64,000 nt of DNA, taken from contig MPMI01000009.1 in the NCBI GenBank assembly GCA_002238415.1, positions 1-64,000 on the forward strand, given 5' to 3'. The DNA is from Desulfurellaceae bacterium bin18. Lineage in GTDB: Bacteria; Desulfobacterota; Binatia; Bin18. How positions within the stretch are numbered: position 1 is the stretch's first letter; each line of letters begins with the position of its first letter. Position numbers and translations under genes: made by a program. The notes beneath the pieces are model-generated. The model was not told the DNA's origin and did no database searches. It saw nothing but the letters and a program-made list of their open reading frames with translations. Below are positions 34,297 to 42,648 of this stretch, one piece after another.

Positions 34297-35925
34297 CTAT
34301 TGCAGCACAAAATCCTGATAGCCGTTGGCAGCAGCCTCCCGACATTCCTTCCGATATTCCGGGACGGTGTTGGCATACAGGAGCAGGGCAGGGGCTTTGC
34401 CGGGGATATTCCTCCCCATAAACCAGGACTTCGTATCGGTCAGGAGCGTATACGAAGCCAGCTCTTTGGAGTGCTCGACCCAGGCGTCCTCGGCCTGGAG
34501 GGTGGGCGCAATACTCGACAGGTTCTTCTCGCGCAGATAGCCGATACAGTCCGCAATCCATTCCACGATCATTTCGGCACATACGGTGTAGTTGCAGAAG
34601 GCTGTGCTCGCGGCAATGAAGAAATTCGGGAAGCCGGCAGTCTGAATGCCGAGATGGGTCCGCGGTCCATTGGCCCATTTATCCTTGAAGGTCTGGCCGC
34701 CTTCCCCGCGAATATCGATCCGGGTCAGCGGCCCGGACACCGCGTCGAAACCGGTCGCATAGATGATGACGTCGAACTCGTACTCGGCATCCTGAGTTTT
34801 CACGCCTTTGGGCGTGATGCGTTCGATCGGGGCCTTACGGACGTCAACCAGCTTCACATTGTCCCGGTTATACGCCTCGTAATAGTGGGTTTCCAAAGGG
34901 ATGCGCTTGGCACCGAAGGGATGGTCTTTGGGAGCCAGCAGTTCCGCGACCTCGGGGTCATGCACTCGCTCGCGTATCTTGTTGCGAACGAACTCGGCGA
35001 ACGTCTCATTGGCTTCCTGATTAGTCATAATGTCGTGGAAATTGCCGAGCCATTTGGTGAAGCCGGGTAGCGCCCATAGCTCCTCGTACAGCGCCAGCCG
35101 CTCTTCCTCTGAGACCTCTAGGGCCGAACGCGGATCGAATTCATGTTCGAAGCCGGCCGAGGTTTCGCGACACTTTTTATGGATTTTCGGATAATTGGCC
35201 TTCCAGACCGCCTGGATCTCTGGATTGACTTCCGAATTGCGCAAGGGTGCGCAGTAATTGGGGGTACGCTGAAAGACGGTCAGATGGCTGGCTTCCTGGG
35301 CCACGATTGGGATGAGCTGGACCGCGGTCGCCCCCGTGCCGATACAGCCCACCCGTTTGCCGCTGAAGTCCACCTTTTCCTTTGGCCAACTCGAGGTGTG
35401 AAACGACTGACCCTTGAAGCTGTCTATGCCTTCAAAGGGGGGCGTATACTTCGCGGATAGAACACCGACCGCACCAATGAGAAATTGTGCCCGAGCGCGT
35501 TGCCCCCCTTCGACCTGGACCTCCCAGCAGTGTGCGTCCTCGTCGTAGACCGCCGAACTGACCCGAGAGTCGAGCTGGATGTCTTTGCGCAGGTCAAACT
35601 TGTCGGCGACAAAGTTGAGGTAGCGCTCGTTCTCGGGCTGACCGGAAAAGTGCTCTTTCCAGTCCCATTCCTGGAGCAGTTCCTCCGACCACGAATAGCC
35701 ATAGGTTTCACTCTCGGAATCGAAGCGACAACCCGGATAGCGGTTCCAATACCAGGTGCCGCCCACGCCGCCAGCATCCTCAAAGACCCGCACCGACAGT
35801 CCCATCTCCCTGAGTTTGTACAGTTGGTATAAGCCCGATACCCCGGCACCGATGACGATGGCGTCATAGTGCTCGATGGCTCCGTTTCCGCTTGGCTTGG
35901 GTGGGTGTTGTCCAGTCTGTGCCAT
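34297..35925 (-). CDS. Flavin-containing Baeyer-Villiger-type monooxygenase, copy 1
   Basis: 542-residue NAD(P)H/FAD monooxygenase. FAD motif GAGVSG at 26-31, GGTWYWNRYPGCRFDSES about 55-72, the BVMO fingerprint FKGQSFHTSSWP at 170-181 (F-x-G-x3-H-x3-W), and the NADPH motif CIGTGATAVQ about 194-203. Length and motifs match cyclohexanone- or phenylacetone-type BVMOs, which insert oxygen next to a ketone to make esters or lactones. A second gene of equal length lies immediately upstream (36042-37670). Most residues are identical, so this is a tandem duplication. GGAGG-type site precedes the ATG. Confidence 0.92.
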   Translation of the reverse strand: MAQTGQHPPKPSGNGAIEHYDAIVIGAGVSGLYQLYKLREMGLSVRVFEDAGGVGGTWYWNRYPGCRFDSESETYGYSWSEELLQEWDWKEHFSGQPENERYLNFVADKFDLRKDIQLDSRVSSAVYDEDAHCWEVQVEGGQRARAQFLIGAVGVLSAKYTPPFEGIDSFKGQSFHTSSWPKEKVDFSGKRVGCIGTGATAVQLIPIVAQEASHLTVFQRTPNYCAPLRNSEVNPEIQAVWKANYPKIHKKCRETSAGFEHEFDPRSALEVSEEERLALYEELWALPGFTKWLGNFHDIMTNQEANETFAEFVRNKIRERVHDPEVAELLAPKDHPFGAKRIPLETHYYEAYNRDNVKLVDVRKAPIERITPKGVKTQDAEYEFDVIIYATGFDAVSGPLTRIDIRGEGGQTFKDKWANGPRTHLGIQTAGFPNFFIAASTAFCNYTVCAEMIVEWIADCIGYLREKNLSSIAPTLQAEDAWVEHSKELASYTLLTDTKSWFMGRNIPGKAPALLLYANTVPEYRKECREAAANGYQDFVLQ

Positions 35926-36041
35926 CGTATTCCTCCCTTATGAGATATTAACTTACTGTGATATATACTCCTGCGCACCGTCACTGCATAAGACTTCTTG
36001 AACGTCTCGATCCCCGGAATCTCCGTCCGTTCCCCTGTAGT

Positions 36042-37670
36042 CTAGCGCAGCACAAACCCCTCATAGCCGTTGGCCGCGACCTCATGACATTTCTTCCGAT
36101 ATTCTCGGGCACTGTTCGCGTAGAGGAGGACCGCGCGTTTCTTGCCGGGAATATTCGCTCCCACAAACCAGGAGTCCGCAGCGGTCAAGATCGTCCCCGC
36201 GGCCAGCTCGTTGGCGTGATCCACCCAGGCTTCCTCCGCCTCCAGGGTGGGCTGAATGGATGCCAGGTTCTTTTCACGCAGATGGCCGATACAATCCGCA
36301 ATCCATTCCACAATCAACTCGGCACACACGGTATAGTTGCACAGCGCAGAGTTCATGCCGATAAAGAAATTCGGAAAACCGGCACTCTGCAGACCAAGAT
36401 AGCTGCGCGGCCCGGCAGCCCATTTGTCCTTGAAGGTCTGTCCACCTTCGCCGCGAATATCGATCCGGGTCAACGGCCCGGACACGGCGTCAAAACCAGT
36501 CGCATAGATGATAACATCGAATTCGTACTCGGCGTCCTGAGTCTTCACGCCCTTCGGAGTGATGCACGTGATCGGCGCCTTGCGGATATCGACCAGCAAG
36601 ACATTGTCCCGATTGTAGGCTTCGTAATAGTGAGTCTCCAGGGGGATGCGCTTGGCACCGAAGGGATGATCCTTGGGGACCAACATTTCCGCAACGACCG
36701 GATCGTTGACCCGCTCGCGTATTTTATTACGGACGAACTCGGCAAAAGTCTCGTTGGCCTCCATATTCGTCATGATGTCATGGAAATTACCCAGCCATTT
36801 CTTGAACCCGGGGAGTGCCCACAACTCCTCGTAGAGTGCCAGCCGTTCTTCCTCTGAGACCTCCAGCGCAGACCGTGGGTCGAAGTCGTACTTGAAGCCG
36901 GTCGGGCTTTCGCGACACCGTTTGTGGATTTCCGGGTAGGTGGCCTTCCACTGGCTCTGAACCTCCGGGGCGACTTCCGCATTTCGTAGCGGCGCACAGT
37001 AGTTCGGGGTGCGCTGAAAGACGGTCAGCTGGCCGGCTTCCTTGGCCACGATGGGGATGAGCTGGACAGCGGTAGCGCCCGTACCGATGCAGCCGACTCG
37101 CTTGCCGGTAAAATCCACCTTTTCCTTTGGCCAGTTCGAGGTGTGAAACGAGAGGCCCTCGAAGCTGTCCATGCCTTCAAAGGGGGGCGTATACTTCGCA
37201 GACAGGATGCCGACCGCGCCGATGAGAAACTGCGCCCGGGCGCGCTGACCGCCCTCGACCTGGACCTCCCATTGATGCGCACTCTCATCGTAGACTGCTG
37301 AGCTGACCCGAGAATTGAGCTGGATGTCTTTGCGCAACTCGAACTTATCGGCGACAAAGTTGAGGTAGCGCTCGTTTTCCGGTTGGCCGGAAAAATGCTC
37401 TTTCCAGTCCCATTCTCGCGACAGTTCCTCGGAGAAGGAGTAGCCGTAGGTTTCGCTCTCGGAATCGAAGCGACAGCCAGGGTAGCGGTTCCAATACCAG
37501 GTGCCGCCCACGCCGTCTGCGTCCTCAAAGACGCGTACCGAAAGCCCCATCTTCCGTAGACGGTACAGTTGATATAGTCCCACCACCCCCGCGCCGATAA
37601 TGATTACGTCGTATTGTTCGACCGCTCCGTTCCCGTTTGGTTTTTGCGGATGTTGGTGCATACTCCCCAT
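36042..37670 (-). CDS. Flavin-containing Baeyer-Villiger-type monooxygenase, copy 2
   Basis: 542-residue paralogue of the 34297-35925 gene. The FAD motif (GAGVVG), BVMO fingerprint FEGLSFHTSNWP and NADPH motif CIGTGATAVQ all align without gaps. Differences cluster near the N-terminus, around residues 450-500 (FFIGMNSALCNY versus FFIAASTAFCNY) and at the C-terminus, which could change substrate range. GGAGGGGATGC surrounds the start. The copies are 116 nt apart on one strand. Confidence 0.92.
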   Translation of the reverse strand: MGSMHQHPQKPNGNGAVEQYDVIIIGAGVVGLYQLYRLRKMGLSVRVFEDADGVGGTWYWNRYPGCRFDSESETYGYSFSEELSREWDWKEHFSGQPENERYLNFVADKFELRKDIQLNSRVSSAVYDESAHQWEVQVEGGQRARAQFLIGAVGILSAKYTPPFEGMDSFEGLSFHTSNWPKEKVDFTGKRVGCIGTGATAVQLIPIVAKEAGQLTVFQRTPNYCAPLRNAEVAPEVQSQWKATYPEIHKRCRESPTGFKYDFDPRSALEVSEEERLALYEELWALPGFKKWLGNFHDIMTNMEANETFAEFVRNKIRERVNDPVVAEMLVPKDHPFGAKRIPLETHYYEAYNRDNVLLVDIRKAPITCITPKGVKTQDAEYEFDVIIYATGFDAVSGPLTRIDIRGEGGQTFKDKWAAGPRSYLGLQSAGFPNFFIGMNSALCNYTVCAELIVEWIADCIGHLREKNLASIQPTLEAEEAWVDHANELAAGTILTAADSWFVGANIPGKKRAVLLYANSAREYRKKCHEVAANGYEGFVLR

Positions 37671-37919
37671 AGCATCCCCTCCTTACAGTCGTTATTCCCC
37701 GTCTAGATATATCCCATCCTGGCGCTGGTTTCGAGTGGCGCGGCTTAGCCACGAAGTCGGCGAAATATGCATTGATAACATTCGACAGCGCCACGTCCCT
37801 GGGTCAGCATCTTCTTCAGCCTGTCCATATCCGCAATGTCGAGATAGTCGCGGTAGTGATCGCCTGGGCAAAGCCCTGTGCCTCCTTGAAACACGGAGTC
37901 GGACACCCGCCGTCTCCGT

Positions 37920-39065
37920 TCAGAACAGTGGGTCGAGTGGCTCGCCGCCGAGTAATACCCGTCCGGCGGAATGCTGAATGCCACGCGAGGATTCATAGCC
38001 AAAGGCGATCGCGTGCAGATTCCTGAGCGCCCGTTCCAGTGAGTTGCCCTGCATAAACTCTGCGCGCGTGCCCCGGGCATATAGCTGGCTGACGGTATCC
38101 CGCGCCGTGTCCAGGACATAGAAAGTGGAGGCGTACAGTTCCGCCCGGAGCGGTAACGGGACCTCAGCACCGGCACTCGCCGGGTCCCAGACGGCGTTTG
38201 TCGCAGCAAGAAGCCCTGCCCGGGCCGCCCGTAATGCGGCGCTGCTGTGAGCAATCAGCTCCTGAATCGGCGTTTGGTCACGGATCGTCTGCCCGCTAAA
38301 GGAGGAGACCTTTGCACCCAGCGCTTCTCTGGCACTCGCCACAGCAGTGTCCAAGGCCCCCAGGGCGACGGCAGCACCGGCGGGCGCAAACAACAACGGG
38401 AGTGGAAGGCGATACAAGGGGCGGTCAATCACGCGTGGCTTAGCCGGAGTATGGGCGAAGCCTTCAGGTACGAAGACTTTATCCACACTCACAGCATGAC
38501 TGCCCGTTCCACGCATGGCCGCAGCTCCCCGCCAGGTAGGCGAGATGACGATGTCCGCCGTTGGAATCAGGAAAAGCCGTCCATCGGGTACGCCATTCGC
38601 CTGGCGCGGCCTATCTCCATCCATGACCAGACCCGCGAGGGCACTCCAGGAAGAATCCTCACAGCCCGTTACAACCGGCCACTCGCCACTGAGGCGATAG
38701 CCGCCGTTTTCCGGAATGGCCCGACCGGCCGGTGCTGCTGAAAAGCCGAAGTTGCGGTTTGGCTCGGCAAAGAGTTTCGCCCGCTCGTCCTCAGCCAGCC
38801 AGCCGACAGCCAAACAGGCGGGCTGAGAATTTCCAATACACCAGCCAACGGCCGGGTCGGCGGCACTGACCGCCTCAATAGCGGCGAGTGCGACAGCCGG
38901 AGAGGCTTCCAGGCCACCGACTTCGTGCGGGGCGAAGAGTCTAAAGAGCCCGGCCTGGCCGACCGTGGCGAACACTTCGTTCACCAGTCTGGCTTCCTGC
39001 TCTCCTTTGCCAAGATATTTCCGGATTATGGGTTGCAGTTCGAGTGCAGCAGTGACGGGGTTCAT
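37920..39065 (-). CDS. Acyl-CoA dehydrogenase-like / HsaA-type flavin monooxygenase
   Basis: 381-residue member of the acyl-CoA dehydrogenase fold. VGQAGLFRLFAPHEVGGLEASPA, ADPAVGWCIGNS, GFSAAPAGRAIPENGGYRLSGEWPVVTGCEDSSW and MRGTGSHAVSVDKVFVPEGFA match the group of two-component hydroxylases (HsaA, HpaB-like) and DszC-like enzymes. The catalytic Glu of true acyl-CoA dehydrogenases is not evident. ATG 39065 follows AAGGAGCGG. Divergent from the CoA-transferase at 39211. The 249-nt spacer downstream, towards the BVMO pair, shows only short open frames with no supportable gene. Confidence 0.8.
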   Translation of the reverse strand: MNPVTAALELQPIIRKYLGKGEQEARLVNEVFATVGQAGLFRLFAPHEVGGLEASPAVALAAIEAVSAADPAVGWCIGNSQPACLAVGWLAEDERAKLFAEPNRNFGFSAAPAGRAIPENGGYRLSGEWPVVTGCEDSSWSALAGLVMDGDRPRQANGVPDGRLFLIPTADIVISPTWRGAAAMRGTGSHAVSVDKVFVPEGFAHTPAKPRVIDRPLYRLPLPLLFAPAGAAVALGALDTAVASAREALGAKVSSFSGQTIRDQTPIQELIAHSSAALRAARAGLLAATNAVWDPASAGAEVPLPLRAELYASTFYVLDTARDTVSQLYARGTRAEFMQGNSLERALRNLHAIAFGYESSRGIQHSAGRVLLGGEPLDPLF

Positions 39066-39210
39066 ATCTCCGCTCCTTATGGGTTGCCTGAATGTTCTAT
39101 ACACTCCACGCTCTCACGGGAGCAAGAATAGGGAATATGGCCCCGCTTCGCCCTCTTGCCTCTCTTCCCTGGGCTGGTATGGGGGCAGTAGAAAAATAAG
39201 GGAGGGCAGA

Positions 39211-40431
39211 ATGAATCAGCCGAAGCACGTACTGGACGGGTACAAGGTGTTGGATTTTACCCAGATCGTGGCCGGACCGACCTGCACGCTGATGCTGGCG
39301 GAAATGGGGGCTGAGGTGATTAAGGTGGAACTGGCACCGGCGGGCGACGGCGCACGCATAGGGCCGGTTATCGTTGATGGCCGGAGCGGCTATTTTGTCC
39401 AGCACAACCGCGGCAAGAAGGACTTATGCCTGAACGCCAAGACCCCGGAGGGGTTGGCCATCCTCAAGGGGCTGGTCGAGAAAGTCGATGTGTTGGTCGA
39501 GAACTATGCCCCCGGCGTTATCGGTCGCCTGGGCCTCGGCTACGACGTGGTGAGTCAGATCAACCCCCGGCTGGTGATGTGTTCGATTTCCGCCTTTGGG
39601 CAGACCGGACCACTCGCCCACGAGCCCGGTTTCGACTGGGTGGGCGCGGCCTACTCAGGCGTCACTTCGATGGGTGGCGAAAAGGACGGCCCGCCCATAT
39701 TCCCGATGGTGGCCCTGGGCGACGTCTCCACCGGAGCGCATGCCATGGGCGCGGTCTGCGCCGCGTTGTTATACCGCGAGCGCACCGGGCGCGGACAGCA
39801 CCTGGACTTGGCGTTGCTCGATACCTATGCGCATTACCATGAAGCCAGCTTTCAGATGTACAGCCTGAGCAAAGGAAAAATAAATCCGACTCGCTCGGGA
39901 GCGCATTCGTGGTACGCGGCCCCCGCCGGCGTGTTCAAGGGACATGAGCGCTATATGATTCTGATCGCGCCCCTGGAGCAGCACTGGACCAAGCTGTGCG
40001 AGGCCATGGGGCAGCCCGAGCTGGCGCGGGACCCGCGCTTTACCGATAACGAAGCGCGTATGAATCATTTGGACGAATTGGTAGCGACCATTGAGGACTG
40101 GCTCCGCTCTCAGCCGAGCGATGACGCGGCCATTGCCACGCTGAAAGAATATCATGTGCCGGTCGCGCCCATTCTGTCCGTACCCGAAGCCCTTCAGCAT
40201 CCGCACCTGCGCCAGCGGGGAACGGTCCGAACGGTCCATGACCGCTTCCTCGGCGATATGGATGTCCCCGGCTTCGCACTCCGGTTCTCGGAATTTCCCC
40301 AGACCCTTGAGCTCCAAGCCCCAACGCTGGGCGAGCATAATGGAGAAATCCTTACCCAATGGCTCGGCTATACGCCAGAGCAGGTGCAAGAGTTGGAACG
40401 TAAGCAGATTCTGCGCAGCGGTCCGGCGTGA
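39211..40431 (+). CDS. CaiB/BaiF CoA-transferase
   Basis: 406-residue family III CoA-transferase. VLDFTQIVAGPTCTLMLAEMGAEVIKVE is the N-terminal signature, followed by FVQHNRGKKDLCLNAKTPEG and LVENYAPGVIGRLGLGYD. The catalytic Asp is present in GQHLDLALLDTYA about residue 193-199. It moves CoA between carboxylic acids, activating a substrate for beta-oxidation-like steps. AAGGGAGGG precedes ATG 39211; longer frames have no site. Downstream begins an AT-rich island. Confidence 0.92.
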   Translation: MNQPKHVLDGYKVLDFTQIVAGPTCTLMLAEMGAEVIKVELAPAGDGARIGPVIVDGRSGYFVQHNRGKKDLCLNAKTPEGLAILKGLVEKVDVLVENYAPGVIGRLGLGYDVVSQINPRLVMCSISAFGQTGPLAHEPGFDWVGAAYSGVTSMGGEKDGPPIFPMVALGDVSTGAHAMGAVCAALLYRERTGRGQHLDLALLDTYAHYHEASFQMYSLSKGKINPTRSGAHSWYAAPAGVFKGHERYMILIAPLEQHWTKLCEAMGQPELARDPRFTDNEARMNHLDELVATIEDWLRSQPSDDAAIATLKEYHVPVAPILSVPEALQHPHLRQRGTVRTVHDRFLGDMDVPGFALRFSEFPQTLELQAPTLGEHNGEILTQWLGYTPEQVQELERKQILRSGPA

Positions 40432-40453
40432 TAGAGGTGTAGCCGGTTTCAAT

Positions 40454-40479
40454 ATGTAGCATCGTGATGTAGCATCGTG
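40454..40479. repeat. 13-bp tandem direct repeat
   Basis: ATGTAGCATCGTG occurs twice without spacer, 22 nt upstream of the start of the first island gene (40502). It marks the boundary between the GC-rich CoA-transferase and the AT-rich island. It may be an operator or a target-site scar. Confidence 0.7.
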
Positions 40480-40501
40480 CGAGATGTCTAAGAGGAGATT
40501 T

Positions 40502-41107
40502 ATGGCACGTCCTGAAATACCAGAACCAAACGAAGAAAATATCAACGCCTGTTGGAACGAGTGGAAGGATGATGAGAAAAACATTGCACAGGAGAAAGTC
40601 CTCCACTTTCTGTTTAAGGAGCAGTGCCCAGAGAATGCCGAAATCGAGGATATCCTATTAAAGGTGACTGTGTTGAACGATTTTTATAAAGTCAATGTTG
40701 ACCGCCACTCTGATCTATATACTGTTTCAGAGCACATAGAGGGGTGTAAAGAAATTGATGAAAAACTTTGTAGCGGAGATCTTGATTTAGTGAATGAAAT
40801 TGCACGAGTAACTGTCGACGAAAAAATGGGGAAAACAATAAACTTTTACTCATTCGCATCAAAGTATTGCAGTCATCATGAACCAGAGGTTTATCCAATC
40901 TATGATAGGCATGTGGACGAAATGCTGTGGTACTTCAAAAAGAGAGATAAGTTTTCAGGGTTCAAAAGGTATGAACTAAAAGAATACAAAAAGTTTTCAA
41001 AGATCGTTCATGCGTTCAAACGACATTATGGTCTGAAATCTTGCCTTCGTAAAATCGACATTTATCTATGGCTTACAGGCAAAAAATTTTTCGACCCTCA
41101 GGAATGA
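40502..41107 (+). CDS. Unknown protein of AT-rich island, possible restriction partner
   Basis: 201-residue protein, visibly AT-richer than its neighbours, with AGAGGAG before ATG 40502. It is rich in Lys/Glu and has no signal peptide. FASKYCSHHEPEVYPIYDRHVDEMLWYF and the helical KKFSKIVHAFKRHYGLKSCLRKIDIYLW tail resemble a family of small helical proteins found singly in variable genome regions, some related to OGG-like DNA glycosylases. Its 3' end overlaps by 35 nt the convergent DNA methyltransferase gene. A nuclease or DNA-repair role is a guess from context only. Confidence 0.6.
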   Translation: MARPEIPEPNEENINACWNEWKDDEKNIAQEKVLHFLFKEQCPENAEIEDILLKVTVLNDFYKVNVDRHSDLYTVSEHIEGCKEIDEKLCSGDLDLVNEIARVTVDEKMGKTINFYSFASKYCSHHEPEVYPIYDRHVDEMLWYFKKRDKFSGFKRYELKEYKKFSKIVHAFKRHYGLKSCLRKIDIYLWLTGKKFFDPQE

Positions 41108-41978
41108 GAGCCGCTTGCACCATTGCCGCCCTTCGTTCTGCAATGTCCAGATATTCACTATTCAGTTCTATACCAACACACCGCCGTCCGAGTTCTTTTG
41201 TCACAATCCCAACCGTGCCGGCCCCATAAAAAGGATCGAGGATAATATCGTCTTTCCGGCTGCCGGCGATAATGCAGGGGCGAATCAAGGCTCTGGGAAA
41301 GACCGCAAAATGCGCTTCAGGACAGGGCTCCGTATTGATCGACCAGACCGTCCGCCTGTTTTTCCGCCCGTTACCGTTTGTCGTGTTCTCCTTAATTGCC
41401 TCTTGGTCAAAATAGTATCGCTCGGATTTTGAAAACATGAATAGATATTCGTGGGACACCGTAAACCTGTCTTTGACGCTTTCGGGCTGACAATTGGGCT
41501 TGTGCCAGATAATGTCATTCCGCAGATACCAGCCGTCTTTTTGACATTCCAGCGCTAATAACCAGGCGACCCCAATCAGGTCCTTTTTCTTCAGTCCGGG
41601 CGGGGTTGGTGGGCGGTACGACATGGCCCGGCCCTTATTCTTATCATCTGCATCCCGCCATTTTCTGCCACCGGACGAGTAGGTATTAGCGATATTGAGC
41701 CAGAACGTGCCATCCGACTTCAACACCCTACGAACCTCACGAAAGACGCCGACAAGATGTTCAATGTATTGGGATAAGTCCGGCTCGGCACCGATCTGAT
41801 CTTCAACGCCGTAGTCTCTGACGCCCCAATACGGTGGTGACGTGACGACGCATTGAAACGTATCATCCGGGAACTGCCGAATAAGGTCACGCGTATCCCC
41901 ATGCAGCGTCACAACAGGATGCTGCCGAGTTGGTAGGTCTATATCAGTCTCGGCGGTTGTTTGAAGGACTGTTGTCAT
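41073..41978 (-). CDS. Site-specific DNA methyltransferase, beta class (N4C/N6A)
   Basis: 301-residue DNA methyltransferase. Catalytic motif IV TSPPYWGVRDYG lies at 46-57, before the SAM-binding motif I DPFYGAGTVG at 248-257, so motif order is that of the beta class. TSPPYW favours N4-cytosine, but N6-adenine cannot be excluded. NDIIWHKPNCQPESVKDRF is the usual motif VIII region. It reads from just downstream of an HTH gene in the same orientation. The 3' end overlaps the convergent unknown gene. Recognition site cannot be inferred. Confidence 0.9.
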   Translation of the reverse strand: MTTVLQTTAETDIDLPTRQHPVVTLHGDTRDLIRQFPDDTFQCVVTSPPYWGVRDYGVEDQIGAEPDLSQYIEHLVGVFREVRRVLKSDGTFWLNIANTYSSGGRKWRDADDKNKGRAMSYRPPTPPGLKKKDLIGVAWLLALECQKDGWYLRNDIIWHKPNCQPESVKDRFTVSHEYLFMFSKSERYYFDQEAIKENTTNGNGRKNRRTVWSINTEPCPEAHFAVFPRALIRPCIIAGSRKDDIILDPFYGAGTVGIVTKELGRRCVGIELNSEYLDIAERRAAMVQAALIPEGRKIFCL

Positions 41979-42008
41979 TTTTTGCCGCCTGAAATGCTCC
42001 CAGCGCGT

Positions 42009-42212
42009 TCATGAGCTTTGCAGTTGCTTTTTGGGTCGGCCCCGCTTCTTTTTCCCGCGTTTTGCAAATTCTGCCAGGGTGCTCTCCTGAATCATATGAT
42101 CCCTGCCGTATTTTTCAGATTCGAGGCGTTCCTCAACGATATACTGACGCACCCGTGAGGGTGTAACACCAAGGTATTCAGCAGCCTCTCCTGTTGTGAA
42201 ATACTTTCTCAT
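42009..42212 (-). CDS. Helix-turn-helix (excisionase/MerR-like) DNA-binding protein
   Basis: 67-residue protein. YFTTGEAAEYLGVTPSRVRQYIVEERLESEKYG is an HTH_17/excisionase-type winged helix (residues 4-36). The basic tail KRGKKKRGRPKK contains an AT-hook-like GRP core. It lies 30 nt upstream of the methyltransferase on the same strand, probably co-transcribed and acting as its regulator. No strong ribosome-binding site is visible. Confidence 0.8.
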   Translation of the reverse strand: MRKYFTTGEAAEYLGVTPSRVRQYIVEERLESEKYGRDHMIQESTLAEFAKRGKKKRGRPKKQLQSS

Positions 42213-42315
42213 GCGTTAGGAATAGTAACGTCTCTAGCGGCGTTTTTCAACCTCTTGGATATTTGGATACAATAAGCCCCTGCGGGGGTAGTCAGTTCCC
42301 TTTGCTGAATAAGCC

Positions 42316-42555
42316 ATGGAAGAGAAAATCGTAAAAACGTCTCACTTCGCGGCCTGTATCGATAACAGAGACTACAAAGTGTCGTTGGAGGTAGGGAAAT
42401 TGTACCGAGTCATTCCCGATGAAGAAGCTGCCTCTCACGGATACATTCGCGTTGTTGACGAGAGTGGAGAAGACTATGGTTATACAGCAGCCCGATTTTT
42501 CCCACTCGAAATCCCTCAAGCCTTGGCAGACGCACTACGGATAGCTGGGGGGTGA
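42316..42555 (+). CDS. Small hypothetical protein
   Basis: 79-residue acidic protein starting MEEKIVKTSHFAACIDNRDYKV, with LEVGKLYRVIPDEEAASHGYIRVVDESGEDYGY and a terminal ALADALRIAG. The pattern looks like a small family of unknown function that recurs in environmental genomes. The ATG lacks a clear Shine-Dalgarno. It diverges from the HTH gene and closes the AT-richer island. Confidence 0.65.
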   Translation: MEEKIVKTSHFAACIDNRDYKVSLEVGKLYRVIPDEEAASHGYIRVVDESGEDYGYTAARFFPLEIPQALADALRIAGG

Positions 42556-42648
42556 CGACGAGGCAGTGTAGAAAGACCGCAAATTGTGAATTTGCAGCAG
42601 GTTCATGAGGGCAGCTCCATCGCAGCCGGCTCTTCGGAACTGAAGGCC

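Noticed and set aside
34240..36857. Long plus-strand frames opposite both BVMOs
   Set aside because: They mirror each other only because the BVMO genes are duplicates; no motif or start signal.
37671..37919. Possible gene fragments in the spacer between the second BVMO and the acyl-CoA-dehydrogenase-like gene
   Set aside because: Short frames in several phases with no recognisable family and no start site; left as unexplained spacer.
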